A stretch of DNA of 64,000 bases, from contig NZ_JAXCJK010000001.1 in NCBI RefSeq assembly GCF_035181385.1, forward strand, positions 62,001 through 126,000. The letters run 5' to 3'. Under the pieces are notes generated by a model, which saw only the letters and a program-made list of their open reading frames with translations, had not been told where the DNA came from and did no database searches. Of this stretch, positions 26,142-34,916 are shown one piece after another. Each line of letters opens with the position of its first letter. Positions within the stretch are counted from its first letter, which is position 1. This DNA is from Moraxella sp035181385 (GTDB lineage Bacteria; Pseudomonadota; Gammaproteobacteria; Pseudomonadales; Moraxellaceae). Both the position numbers and the translations under genes were made by a program.

Positions 26142-26169
26142 ATTATAGCATTTTTTTGATAATTTTCAA
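26142..26169 (-). promoter_or_regulatory. Promoter of 6S RNA
   Basis: On the minus strand TTGAAA (26164-26169) is 16 bases from TATAAT (26142-26147). The predicted start, about 7 bases further, coincides with the 6S RNA 5' end inferred from base pairing. Confidence 0.75.
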
Positions 26170-26249
26170 GGCTTGACATGAATTTTATATGAATAACTAT
26201 TTGATTTATCACAACTTATTGGATTTTTTTAGATTTTTAACTCTAAAAT

Positions 26250-26277
26250 AAAGCCCATACCTGATGGTATGGGCTTT
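26250..26277 (-). terminator. Terminator after folE
   Basis: AAAGCCCATACC pairs perfectly with GGTATGGGCTTT around a 4-base loop. On the minus strand it is followed by ATTTTAG and lies 55 bases past the folE stop. Confidence 0.8.
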
Positions 26278-26332
26278 AAGACAAATTGGGTGACTTTAAG
26301 CATGATTAATATCACTGGCATAAAGATGTAGT

Positions 26333-26938
26333 TTAACCAAATGCAGGTTGTCGTTTTGGAATGGCGTTTAAAAATTCACTTCTTGCCTGTTGGTTTGTGT
26401 TAAAATCGCCCAACATACTGACTGTGCGAGTGGTGGATTGTTGCTTGCTGACACCACGCATCATCATGCACATATGGCTTGCATCCATGACAACTGCAAC
26501 GCCATGACAATCTGTTAGACTCTCAATGGCGGTGGCGATTTGCTTGGTTAAGTTTTCTTGAATTTGTAGGCGACGGGCATACATGTCAACAATGCGTGCA
26601 ACTTTGGACAGTCCCAGTACTTTGCCATTTGGCAGATAACCGACATGTGCTACGCCGTAAAAAGGCAATAGGTGATGCTCACATAGTGAATAAAATTCTA
26701 TGTTCTGCACCAGCACCAGTTCAGGATTGTCTGATGGAAAAATTGCATCATTTGCCACCACATCAAGCGACTGATGATAGCCACGAGTTAGATAGCTAAA
26801 TGCTTTGGCAGCACGCATTGGCGTATCTAGCAGGCCTTCACGGTTTAAATCCTCACCGCTACTTTCTATGATATTGACATAATGACTGGCGATTTTTTCG
26901 TAATCTGGGATAAAATCAATGTTATCGGAATTTGACAT
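26333..26938 (-). CDS. folE: GTP cyclohydrolase I (FolE type)
   Basis: FolE converts GTP to dihydroneopterin triphosphate, the first committed step to folate. The 201-residue sequence holds the zinc ligands Cys86 and His89 (SLCEHHLLPF) and Cys157 (HMCMMMRGV), as well as the QENLTKQIA signature. This places it with the zinc-dependent type IA enzymes. The start at 26938 has no strong ribosome binding site. It is divergent from argC across a long AT-rich region. Confidence 0.96.
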   Translation of the reverse strand: MSNSDNIDFIPDYEKIASHYVNIIESSGEDLNREGLLDTPMRAAKAFSYLTRGYHQSLDVVANDAIFPSDNPELVLVQNIEFYSLCEHHLLPFYGVAHVGYLPNGKVLGLSKVARIVDMYARRLQIQENLTKQIATAIESLTDCHGVAVVMDASHMCMMMRGVSKQQSTTRTVSMLGDFNTNQQARSEFLNAIPKRQPAFG

Positions 26939-27286
26939 GATGAATGATTTAATATTATGAATAAATATAAAAGATATAGCTTAACTTAAAATCAAATTTT
27001 ATCAAGTAAAATCTTAAAAACTTGCAAAAAATTTCTCAACTTGTCATAAAGTTTGCTAAAAATGGCAAAATTTTCATCAAAATCGTAAAAAGTTTGGCAT
27101 AAAAAATGTGAATTTGTTATATTAAGATTTAAAACTGTATTTTATATTTAAGAAACTTTATATAATATATTTAAGAATGTTTGAATGTATTAAATTGAAT
27201 TGTATTAAAGCTGTTTTTTAATCTTTTACATCGGTTGCACTGGTGAATTGCTAAGCAATTAATTTCAATCAATTGGCGGGGTGGGT
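26939..27286. other. AT-rich divergent intergenic region between folE and argC
   Basis: No gene is supported. The stretch is very AT-rich with runs of A and T. A plausible rightward promoter is TTGGCA, 18 bases, TATATT around 27094-27123. No ARG-box-like palindrome or riboswitch was recognised. Confidence 0.4.
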
Positions 27287-28357
27287 ATGTCGAAAAATGC
27301 AACAAAAATTAAAGTTGGTATCGTAGGTGGCACAGGCTATACAGGTGTGGAACTGATTCGTTTGCTGTCAAACCATCCAAATGTACAGATTGTCATGTTG
27401 ACTTCTCGCACTGAGGCTGGTAGAGAGGTTAGTGAGATTTTTCCATCATTGCGTGGCGTATCTGATGTGCAGTTTAGTGATGCTGATGATGACAAGTTGG
27501 CACAATGTGATGTGGTGTTTTTTGCCACGCCGCATGGTGTCGCCATGAGAGCGGCTGAATTTTTGCTCAGTAAGGGTGTAAAAATCATTGATTTGGCAGC
27601 GGATTTTCGCTTACAGGATTTAGATGCCTTTAAAGAGTGGTATGGCATGACGCATGAATGTGCAGACATTTTGGTGGATTCAGTTTATGGCCTGCCAGAG
27701 ATTAACCGTCAGAAAATTAAGTCTGCTCAAGTGGTGGGCAATCCTGGTTGTTATCCAACTACTGCCATTTTGGGCTTGTCTGCAATCATCGATGAGCAAA
27801 ATCGTCAAAATCAGATGTTGATTGAAGAGCGTATTATTATTGATGCCAAATCAGGCATTTCTGGAGCGGGGCGTGGTGCGAAATTGGATTTGATTTTTAG
27901 TGAAATTTTGGATAACTTTAGTGCCTATGGTGTGTCAGGGCATCGTCATTTGCCTGAGATTGAGCAGGGGGTGCATGGTGTTTTGGGGTCAAAATTTACG
28001 CAAAAAATTCGTTTTGTGCCACATCTTGTGCCGATGATTCGTGGTATGTTTAGTACGATTCATTTGACACTGACAGATGCAGGTCAAAGCGTAGATTGGC
28101 AATCGGTGTTTGAAAATCGCTTTCAAGATGAGTATTTTATTGATGTATTACCAAAAGGTCTGTTGCCACAGACTAAGCATACTCGGGCATCCAACTTTTT
28201 AAGAATTGGCTTGCATCAAGATAAAGAAACTTTGACTGTGCTTGTGGTGCAGGATAACTTGGTCAAGGGTGCAGCAGGACAGGCAGTACAAAACATGAAT
28301 ATTATGTTTGGACTGGACGAAAAATCAGGGCTAAATGTTGTGCCTGTCGTGCCATAA
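27287..28357 (+). CDS. argC: N-acetyl-gamma-glutamyl-phosphate reductase
   Basis: ArgC reduces N-acetylglutamyl phosphate to the semialdehyde in arginine synthesis. The NADP-binding loop VGIVGGTGYTGVELIRLL opens the protein and the active cysteine is Cys155 in GNPGCYPT. The 356-residue length fits the type 1 (long) family. I start at ATG 27287, behind GGGGTGG, rather than at GTG two codons upstream. It stands alone; no other arg genes are in the window. Confidence 0.96.
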   Translation: MSKNATKIKVGIVGGTGYTGVELIRLLSNHPNVQIVMLTSRTEAGREVSEIFPSLRGVSDVQFSDADDDKLAQCDVVFFATPHGVAMRAAEFLLSKGVKIIDLAADFRLQDLDAFKEWYGMTHECADILVDSVYGLPEINRQKIKSAQVVGNPGCYPTTAILGLSAIIDEQNRQNQMLIEERIIIDAKSGISGAGRGAKLDLIFSEILDNFSAYGVSGHRHLPEIEQGVHGVLGSKFTQKIRFVPHLVPMIRGMFSTIHLTLTDAGQSVDWQSVFENRFQDEYFIDVLPKGLLPQTKHTRASNFLRIGLHQDKETLTVLVVQDNLVKGAAGQAVQNMNIMFGLDEKSGLNVVPVVP

Positions 28358-28388
28358 CTTTAATTTTTAATCATGGTGTGTTTTTTGT

Positions 28389-28428
28389 CAATCAAACTGC
28401 TTGTACCTATTTGTCTTAAGTTTGATTG
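28389..28428 (+). repeat. Perfect 10-bp inverted repeat upstream of the copZ-like gene
   Basis: CAATCAAACT (28389-28398) and AGTTTGATTG (28419-28428) are perfect inverted copies separated by 20 bases. It lies between argC and the copZ-like gene, about 80 bases before that start. There is no T run after it, so it is not an obvious terminator. It could be an operator or an mRNA hairpin. Confidence 0.45.
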
Positions 28429-28505
28429 TTTGATTGAGTGTGCTGGTTGCTATCAATTTCATTTGTTAATTTGATTTGTTAAATTTAAAACATGAGGAGA
28501 AAATC

Positions 28506-28718
28506 ATGAGTATTGAAACATTAACTTTAAAAATCTATGGCATGACCTGTGAAGGCTGTGAATCAAGTGTGCATCATGCTTTTAACGCACTGGCTGGTGT
28601 GCAAAATGTGGAAGTGAATCGTCTGCTTGAACAGGCTGTTGTTACTTATGATGATGAACTATTAGATAAAATCCAAATCATCAATGCGGTTGAAGATGCT
28701 GGATTTAGTACAACTTAA
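28506..28718 (+). CDS. copZ: Heavy-metal-associated (CopZ-like) metallochaperone
   Basis: This is a single HMA domain of 70 residues with the metal-binding motif GMTCEGCESSV. Proteins like this carry Cu(I) in the cytoplasm and hand it to a P-type ATPase. AGGAG lies 7 bases before ATG 28506, which is therefore chosen over in-frame codons upstream. It precedes copA on the same strand, but a terminator hairpin stands between, so they may be transcribed separately or by read-through. No CueR-like regulator is visible nearby. Confidence 0.9.
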   Translation: MSIETLTLKIYGMTCEGCESSVHHAFNALAGVQNVEVNRLLEQAVVTYDDELLDKIQIINAVEDAGFSTT

Positions 28719-28724
28719 ATTGAT

Positions 28725-28757
28725 AAAAAACCGAATGTATGTCATTTGGTTTTTTTT
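28725..28757 (+). terminator. Terminator between copZ and copA
   Basis: AAAAACCGAATG pairs with CATTTGGTTTTT (one G-U pair) around a 5-base loop and ends in a T run. It lies 7 bases past the copZ stop. Confidence 0.75.
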
Positions 28758-28839
28758 GTTGATTAAGATTAAATTGCACAAAAATATTTGTGCATGGTTG
28801 CTGTTATAACTAGGAAGCAACAATACCGATAAATACATC

Positions 28840-28871
28840 AAAATGACAAAATGACAAAATGACAAAATGAC
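28840..28871 (+). repeat. Four tandem copies of AAAATGAC spanning the copA start codon
   Basis: The octamer AAAATGAC is repeated four times without interruption. The copA ATG (28867) is in the last copy. Each of the first three copies starts a three-codon frame, ATG ACA AAA TGA, whose stop overlaps the next ATG. This gives a chain of overlapping mini-frames leading into copA. AGGAAG at 28812-28817 is about 25 bases before the first ATG. Copy number could vary by slippage. Confidence 0.85.
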
Positions 28872-31122
28872 AAGTAAAACATTGACAGAGCAAAGGTTTG
28901 CCATCATGGGCATGACCTGCCAAGCGTGTGCCAATCGCCTAGAAAAAGTTTTAAATAAAAATCCGTTGGTGGATATGGCACAGGTGAATTTTGCAACCGA
29001 AACACTCACTATTCGCCATAAGAATGCCGACAGCCAAGATGTCGTGGCATGGATAAGCAAGGCTGGTTTTGAAGGGGTGTTGGTAGATGAGTTAAAACCC
29101 GCAGATAAAGTAACGATTCCCTATCAGCTTTTGGTGTTGTGGTTGATTTCTTTGCCATTTTGGGTGGGTATGTTTGGCATGATGATAAAGAATCATGCGT
29201 TGATGCCGTCTGTTTGGGTACAGTTTGTACTATCAAGTATTGTACAGTTTGTTTTTGGTTGGCGTTTTTATCGTGGTGCTTGGTCGTCTTTGCGTGCTGG
29301 CCTTGCCAATATGGATGTTTTGATTGCTCTGGGAACGACAGCGATTTGGCTGTATTCAACCTATGTATGGCTTTTTCATGTTGGGCGTGGCACTCATGAG
29401 ATGGTGTATTTTGAAGCATCGGTGATGGTGATCGCCTTTGTGAGTCTGGGGAAATATCTAGAAGCACGCACCAAGCAAGACGGCTTAAATAGTCTTTCTT
29501 TATTGATGGGTCTGATACCAAATACCACATCACGCAAAAATAACAAAACTTGGCAAACAATTGATGTTGAGTTTGTGAAAGTGGGCGATGTTTTGTTGGC
29601 ACGAGTGGGTGAGCGAATTGCTGTAGATGGTGTGCTGACAGTAGGTGTAGGATTGGTTGATGAAGCACATTTGACGGGCGAAAGCGAGCATTTACCTAAG
29701 ATGATGGGTGATACTGTGTTGGCTGGCAGTATTGTGATTGATGGTGGTTTTGAGTATCAAGCGACAGCGACAGGCAATCAGACAGCACTTGGCGATATGA
29801 TCACCGCACTTAATGAGGCTCAGAGTACAAAAGCGGACATCACACGATTGACAGATAAGATTGCAGGGATTTTTGTGCCTGCGGTGGTATTGGTAGCATT
29901 TGTGGTCTTTGTATTTAATTGGCTAATACTTGGTGTATTTGATGTAGCACTCATGCGAGCGGTGTCGGTTTTGGTCATCGCTTGTCCATGTGCACTTGGG
30001 CTAGCAACTCCTGCCGCCATCATGGCAGGAATGGGTGTGGCGGCACACCACGGTGTGCGATTTAAGGACGCATCAAGTCTTGAGATGGCGGGGCGTATTG
30101 ATACAATGGTTTTTGATAAGACAGGCACGCTCACGGTGGGAAAGCCTACCATTCGTGCGGTGTTGTTGGCAGATGGCTTTGCTTATGATGATGTTTTGAC
30201 CATTGTTGCAAGTCTAGAACAGCAGGCCACTCACCCACTTGCCAAGAGCATTGTTAAAAGTGCACTTGACAAAGGACTTAATTTGCACTCTGCCAGCTGT
30301 TCAAAAACCATCATTGGTGAGGGCTTGATGGGCGATGTTGGTGATGTGGGTATGGTCAAGGTGGGAACACCAAAATTTGTTGGTCTGACCAATTTCAATC
30401 ATTTTATAAAAAACCAACCAGTTGGTTTTAAAACTATTCATATTGATGATGATAAACATGGTGCATCAGAGGCTATTTGGGAAACTGCCAGCATTGTTGC
30501 TGTTTCGGTTAATGACAAGTTGATTGCTATTTATGCACTGAGTGATACACCAAAATCTGACGCCAAGCAAGTGATTCATCGTTTACAAAAAGATGGCATT
30601 TGTGTCATTATGATGAGTGGAGACCGCCAAGGTGTGGTTGATGATGTGGCAGGTGGTCTGGGCATTCATCAGGCATACGGTCATTTATCCCCACGAGATA
30701 AATCAATAAAAATCAATAACTTAAAAAAATCTGGTAGCATTGTGGCAATGGTTGGTGATGGGGTGAATGATGCACCAGCTATGGCATCAGCACAGGTGAG
30801 TTTTTCGGTGCGTGATGCATCAAGCATTGCCAAATATGCCGCTTCTGCTGAGTTGATTGGTGATTGTTTGGCTCATGCTTACTATGCACAAAAAATCGCC
30901 AAAGCCACTTTAAAAAATATTAAGCAAAATCTATTTTTTGCTTGTATTTATAATGTTTTTGGTATTGTTTTTGCAGCGTTGGGGTTGTTAAATCCCATTG
31001 TTGCGGCAGCAGCTATGGCACTAAGCTCTATCTGTGTTTTGGTGAATGCTTTAAGATTAAAAAGATTTGACATAAAAAATGATTTTGAAAGCAACCTTAA
31101 AAACAAATACCAAATACCATGA
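28867..31122 (+). CDS. copA: Copper-translocating P-type ATPase
   Basis: CopA is a P1B-type ATPase exporting Cu(I) across the inner membrane. The 751-residue protein has one N-terminal HMA domain (GMTCQAC near residue 15), eight membrane helices, the transport-site CPC at residues 373-375 (IACPCALGL), the phosphorylated Asp417 in DKTGTLT, HPLAKSI for nucleotide binding, and GDGVNDAPAM near 630. The CPC motif and the MASAQVS region fit copper/silver rather than zinc or cadmium. The ATG lies in the last unit of an 8-bp tandem repeat and has no ribosome binding site at normal distance, so the start is less sure than the function. Confidence 0.94.
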   Translation: MTSKTLTEQRFAIMGMTCQACANRLEKVLNKNPLVDMAQVNFATETLTIRHKNADSQDVVAWISKAGFEGVLVDELKPADKVTIPYQLLVLWLISLPFWVGMFGMMIKNHALMPSVWVQFVLSSIVQFVFGWRFYRGAWSSLRAGLANMDVLIALGTTAIWLYSTYVWLFHVGRGTHEMVYFEASVMVIAFVSLGKYLEARTKQDGLNSLSLLMGLIPNTTSRKNNKTWQTIDVEFVKVGDVLLARVGERIAVDGVLTVGVGLVDEAHLTGESEHLPKMMGDTVLAGSIVIDGGFEYQATATGNQTALGDMITALNEAQSTKADITRLTDKIAGIFVPAVVLVAFVVFVFNWLILGVFDVALMRAVSVLVIACPCALGLATPAAIMAGMGVAAHHGVRFKDASSLEMAGRIDTMVFDKTGTLTVGKPTIRAVLLADGFAYDDVLTIVASLEQQATHPLAKSIVKSALDKGLNLHSASCSKTIIGEGLMGDVGDVGMVKVGTPKFVGLTNFNHFIKNQPVGFKTIHIDDDKHGASEAIWETASIVAVSVNDKLIAIYALSDTPKSDAKQVIHRLQKDGICVIMMSGDRQGVVDDVAGGLGIHQAYGHLSPRDKSIKINNLKKSGSIVAMVGDGVNDAPAMASAQVSFSVRDASSIAKYAASAELIGDCLAHAYYAQKIAKATLKNIKQNLFFACIYNVFGIVFAALGLLNPIVAAAAMALSSICVLVNALRLKRFDIKNDFESNLKNKYQIP

Positions 31123-31240
31123 TTACCGTGTCATCAAAAATAACTGTGATGTGATTTTTACACAATTTTTTGTAAAATTACCACGAATATTGAGCTGATA
31201 TTTGATATAATGAACGAACCTTATTTGCTTTTTTAAATCC

Positions 31241-32011
31241 ATGTCAAAAACCATCACACAGCTTAATTTTCATTTTCTTGATAAATCGTCTCCCGCTCAA
31301 CAACAAGGTGCAGTAGCACAGATTCTGACATTGTTCCTTGTGGCGATTGTCTTTACAGCACTTGTATTGGCATTTGTTGGTTATCAGTTTGGATATCGTC
31401 AGGGTGTGAATTCTGTCCAAGATACGCTGGCTGATAAGGCATTGGGTGCTGATGCAAGTGCACTTGCCACCCAAAATACCGAACTGCAGTTACAGCTCGA
31501 TGCCATCATTAAAGAACGAGACATTAGCCTTAATAATTTTGAACATCTGAGTGCTGAAAAGCAGTATTTACAGACTAAAAATTTGCAATTAGAGCAGACC
31601 AATGCCTTGTTAAAAGCATCGGTGGCAGAGCAAGGTGGTGTGGCACTTAAAGTTACGGCGTCTGAGATAAGCTCATTGCCAGATAATACTTTTGAATACC
31701 GTTTTGATGTAGCGATGATTGATGTTTCTGGTAAGGCAATGCGAATGACACCACGCTTGACGCTACTTAATAGCACGAGTATGGTTGAAATCCCATTGAC
31801 TCCTTCAAGCTATGAGATTGATGGTGCGGCAAGTATTCGTGGGCGGTTTGTGATGCCAGATGGCTTTGTGCCACGCCAAATGAAATTGGAGCTGATTGCA
31901 GGTGAGCAAAAAGTACAGCAACTTTATAATTGGCGAGTTGGTAAAATGAAGACAAATGCCTCTTTACCACCATCTAAAAGTGGAATGAACAAGCAATTGG
32001 GTCATGAATAA
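31241..32011 (+). CDS. Membrane-anchored coiled-coil protein, DUF6776-like
   Basis: The 256-residue protein has an N-terminal cytoplasmic segment, one membrane helix (about 27-50), then a coiled coil (about 75-128) rich in Leu, Gln and Glu, and a C-terminal beta-rich domain ending in YNWRVGK. This layout matches DUF6776 proteins of gammaproteobacteria, whose function is not known. The family assignment is from general resemblance. The end overlaps the region upstream of clpS. Confidence 0.6.
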   Translation: MSKTITQLNFHFLDKSSPAQQQGAVAQILTLFLVAIVFTALVLAFVGYQFGYRQGVNSVQDTLADKALGADASALATQNTELQLQLDAIIKERDISLNNFEHLSAEKQYLQTKNLQLEQTNALLKASVAEQGGVALKVTASEISSLPDNTFEYRFDVAMIDVSGKAMRMTPRLTLLNSTSMVEIPLTPSSYEIDGAASIRGRFVMPDGFVPRQMKLELIAGEQKVQQLYNWRVGKMKTNASLPPSKSGMNKQLGHE

Positions 32012-32084
32012 TATCAAAAGTCGGGCGATTGCTCGGCTTTTTCTTGCTTGGCTTGGTTTTGTTAGTATGTTGGACATTAAGATA

Positions 32085-32447
32085 ATGAAATTTTCACCTA
32101 TTCATCAGATGAATCATCAACTGCATCATGGGCAATATGCACATGATACACAAGAACAAGAAGATATAGCACTGCTTGAGAAAGTGGAAAAAACACAAGC
32201 ACCGATGTATGCGGTTGTCATGCATAACGATGATTATACAACGATGGATTTTGTGGTGTATGTGCTGATGGAAATGTTTAATCATACACTTGAGCGTGCC
32301 ATACAGCTGATGTATGCCATTCATGAAACTGGCTGTGCGATGGTGGCGATCATGCCGTATGAGATAGGTGAGATGAAAGTGATGCAGGTAACTGAGCTTG
32401 CTGAGCAAATGGAGTATCCGCTTTTAACCACCCTTGAAAAGCAATAA
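32085..32447 (+). CDS. clpS: ATP-dependent Clp protease adaptor ClpS
   Basis: ClpS delivers N-degron substrates to ClpAP. The core is clear: MYAVVMHNDDYTTMDFVVYVLMEMF, with the Asn-Asp-Asp that binds the N-terminal residue of substrates, and then MYAIHETGCAMVAIMPYEIGEMK. The start is uncertain; in-frame ATG codons occur at 32004, 32067 and 32085 and none has a strong ribosome binding site. I chose 32085, giving 120 residues, near the usual size. clpA follows after 87 bases, the usual order. Confidence 0.92.
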   Translation: MKFSPIHQMNHQLHHGQYAHDTQEQEDIALLEKVEKTQAPMYAVVMHNDDYTTMDFVVYVLMEMFNHTLERAIQLMYAIHETGCAMVAIMPYEIGEMKVMQVTELAEQMEYPLLTTLEKQ

Positions 32448-32534
32448 TTTTGAAAAAGCAATGAGGGTGGGTGGTGATGTCTAAGTCTTAATGGTTGTTT
32501 TGAAGATTTTTTATGGGAAAAATTAGGAAAAATA

Positions 32535-34850
32535 ATGTTCAGCACAGATTTTGAAACCGTACGACAACAGATTGAGAAGTATACCAAAAAACACCGTCAT
32601 GAGTTCATTACGATAGAGCATTTATTGCTTGGGTTGTTAGGCAGTGATTCGGTGAGTGAAATGCTGACTGATTTTGGCGTGGATATTAGTGCATTAAGCG
32701 ATGAATTAAAAATTTATTTATCCAATTATGTGCCAAAAACTGCCAATGATCACGCTCACATTAAACCCACCAAAAGCTGTGAGCGAGTATTACAACGAGC
32801 CATCTGGCATCAGCAGTCAAGTGGGGTAGAGCGTCTGATTGATTGTATTGATGTGTTGGTGGCGATATTCAACGAAAAAGATTCGCAATCGGTATACTTA
32901 TTGCAAAATTGTGATGTGAATAAACTGCGTGTGCTTCGTTATTTATCGCATAATAAAAAAGACAAAGAAGAGGGCATTAAACATACCCAAAATATCAAAA
33001 AAACCACTAAAAAATCCGCAAATCCGCTGAATGATTTTACCATCAACCTGAACGAGCGTGCAAAAAATGGACAAATTGACCCATTGATTGGGCGAAATGC
33101 TGAAATTGAACGCACAGTGCAGGTGTTGTGTCGTCGTCGCAAGAATAATCCGTTACTGGTTGGTGAAGCAGGCGTGGGTAAAACTGCCATTGCTGAGGGA
33201 TTGGCGTGGTTGATTGTCAATGGTAAAGCACCAGAAGCATTGAGCAAAACAGTGATTTACGGTCTTGAAATTGGCTCGCTTGTCGCAGGCACAAAGTTTC
33301 GTGGTGATTTTGAAAATCGTATGAAAGAGCTGTTAGCTACCCTAAAAAATACACCAAATGCCATACTCTTTATTGATGAGATTCATACCGTGATTGGGGC
33401 TGGTTCCACCATGAACAGTACGATGGATATGTCTAATCTCATCAAGCCTGCTCTTTCTAATGGTGAGCTTCGTTGTATTGGCTCAACCACCTTTAATGAA
33501 TATCGGCAAATTTTTGAAAAAGACCATGCTTTATCTCGTAGATTTCAAAAAATTGATGTTACTGAACCATCTGTGGTGGATACGGTGGGGATTTTGCAAG
33601 GGTTGAAAGAAAAGTATGAAAACCATCATCGAGTGTGTTATACCGATGAAGCATTAGAATCGGCAGCCAACTTGTCATCACGATACATTCAGGATAGATT
33701 TTTGCCTGATAAAGCGATAGATGTTATTGATGAGGCGGGTGCTAGGGTTAAAATGCTTGGTAAGGGCGGTGATGAACCTACCGTGATTGATGTTGCCATG
33801 ATTGAAGAGGTGGTGGCGAAAATGGCACGCATTCCAGCAAAGTCTGTCTCAACAGATGATAAAAAGACTTTAAAAAATCTTGAACGCAACCTAAAACATG
33901 TCATTTTTGGGCAAGATGAGGCAATTGAAAGTATCTCATCTGCCATCAAATTGGCTCGTGCAGGGCTAAAACCTATTGATAAACCAATTGGTGCTTTTAT
34001 GTTTGCAGGTCCTACTGGTGTGGGCAAGACAGAGGTCTGTAAGCAGCTTGCCTTTATGCTGGGCGTGGAATTTGTGCGGTTTGATATGAGTGAGTATATG
34101 GAGGCACACACCGCATCACGGCTGATTGGTTCGCCTCCAGGTTATGTAGGCTTTGATCAAGGCGGTCTTTTGACTGAAAAAATCCATAAACACCCACATT
34201 CGGTGTTATTGCTTGATGAGATTGAAAAAGCCCACCCTGATGTATTTAATCTGCTTTTGCAAGTCATGGACCATGGCACGCTGACGGACAATAATGGACG
34301 CATGGTGTCATTTAAACAAGTCATTCTCATCATGACAACCAATGTTGGTGCACAGAGCATCAGTCGTGCATCAATGGGTTTTACTCATCAAGACCACTCA
34401 ACTGACAACTTTGATGCACTCAAACGCACTTTTACACCAGAGTTTCGTAACCGCCTAGATGCAGTCATCAGTTTTGCACCGCTTGATGAACGAGTAATGG
34501 CTTTGGTCGTGGATAAGTTTATTGTAGAGTTACAAACCCAACTTGACGATAAGAATGTTGTTTTGGAAATAGGTGATGAGGTGCGAGACTATCTTGCCAA
34601 GAAAGGCCATGACAGATTGATGGGTGCAAGACCAATGGCACGCTTGATTCAAAATGAAATTAAAAAACCACTTGCTGAATTGATTTTATTTGGTGAGCTT
34701 GTGAATGGTGGCGTGGTGCAGGTTTTATTAAATGATGGCAACAGCATAGATTTGTCCGAGCAAAATACAGCACAAAGCCCATCTTCGGGTGTGGAAAAAC
34801 TACGCTTTAATGTGCTACAATCTACGCCTAAAAATGCGGTGGCTAAGTAG
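32535..34850 (+). CDS. clpA: ATP-dependent Clp protease ATP-binding subunit ClpA
   Basis: ClpA is the AAA+ unfoldase of the ClpAP protease. The 771-residue sequence has the N-domain (about 1-140), then D1 with Walker A GEAGVGKTA and the FIDEIHTVIGAG Walker B, and D2 with GPTGVGKTE and LLDEIEKAHPDVFN, followed by sensor-2 and the C-terminal domain. TAGGA lies 7 bases before the ATG. It is downstream of its adaptor clpS. Confidence 0.97.
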   Translation: MFSTDFETVRQQIEKYTKKHRHEFITIEHLLLGLLGSDSVSEMLTDFGVDISALSDELKIYLSNYVPKTANDHAHIKPTKSCERVLQRAIWHQQSSGVERLIDCIDVLVAIFNEKDSQSVYLLQNCDVNKLRVLRYLSHNKKDKEEGIKHTQNIKKTTKKSANPLNDFTINLNERAKNGQIDPLIGRNAEIERTVQVLCRRRKNNPLLVGEAGVGKTAIAEGLAWLIVNGKAPEALSKTVIYGLEIGSLVAGTKFRGDFENRMKELLATLKNTPNAILFIDEIHTVIGAGSTMNSTMDMSNLIKPALSNGELRCIGSTTFNEYRQIFEKDHALSRRFQKIDVTEPSVVDTVGILQGLKEKYENHHRVCYTDEALESAANLSSRYIQDRFLPDKAIDVIDEAGARVKMLGKGGDEPTVIDVAMIEEVVAKMARIPAKSVSTDDKKTLKNLERNLKHVIFGQDEAIESISSAIKLARAGLKPIDKPIGAFMFAGPTGVGKTEVCKQLAFMLGVEFVRFDMSEYMEAHTASRLIGSPPGYVGFDQGGLLTEKIHKHPHSVLLLDEIEKAHPDVFNLLLQVMDHGTLTDNNGRMVSFKQVILIMTTNVGAQSISRASMGFTHQDHSTDNFDALKRTFTPEFRNRLDAVISFAPLDERVMALVVDKFIVELQTQLDDKNVVLEIGDEVRDYLAKKGHDRLMGARPMARLIQNEIKKPLAELILFGELVNGGVVQVLLNDGNSIDLSEQNTAQSPSSGVEKLRFNVLQSTPKNAVAK

Positions 34851-34916
34851 GAATTTTCTTATTTTAATCCCGCTGTTTTTTGTGTATTTATCTAATTTTG
34901 GTTTAAGGAAATGGTT

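Noticed and set aside
29009..29668. A 219-codon open frame on the minus strand inside copA
   Set aside because: It lies wholly antisense to a well-supported P-type ATPase, has a composition typical of the antisense of membrane helices, and shows no domain or ribosome binding site.
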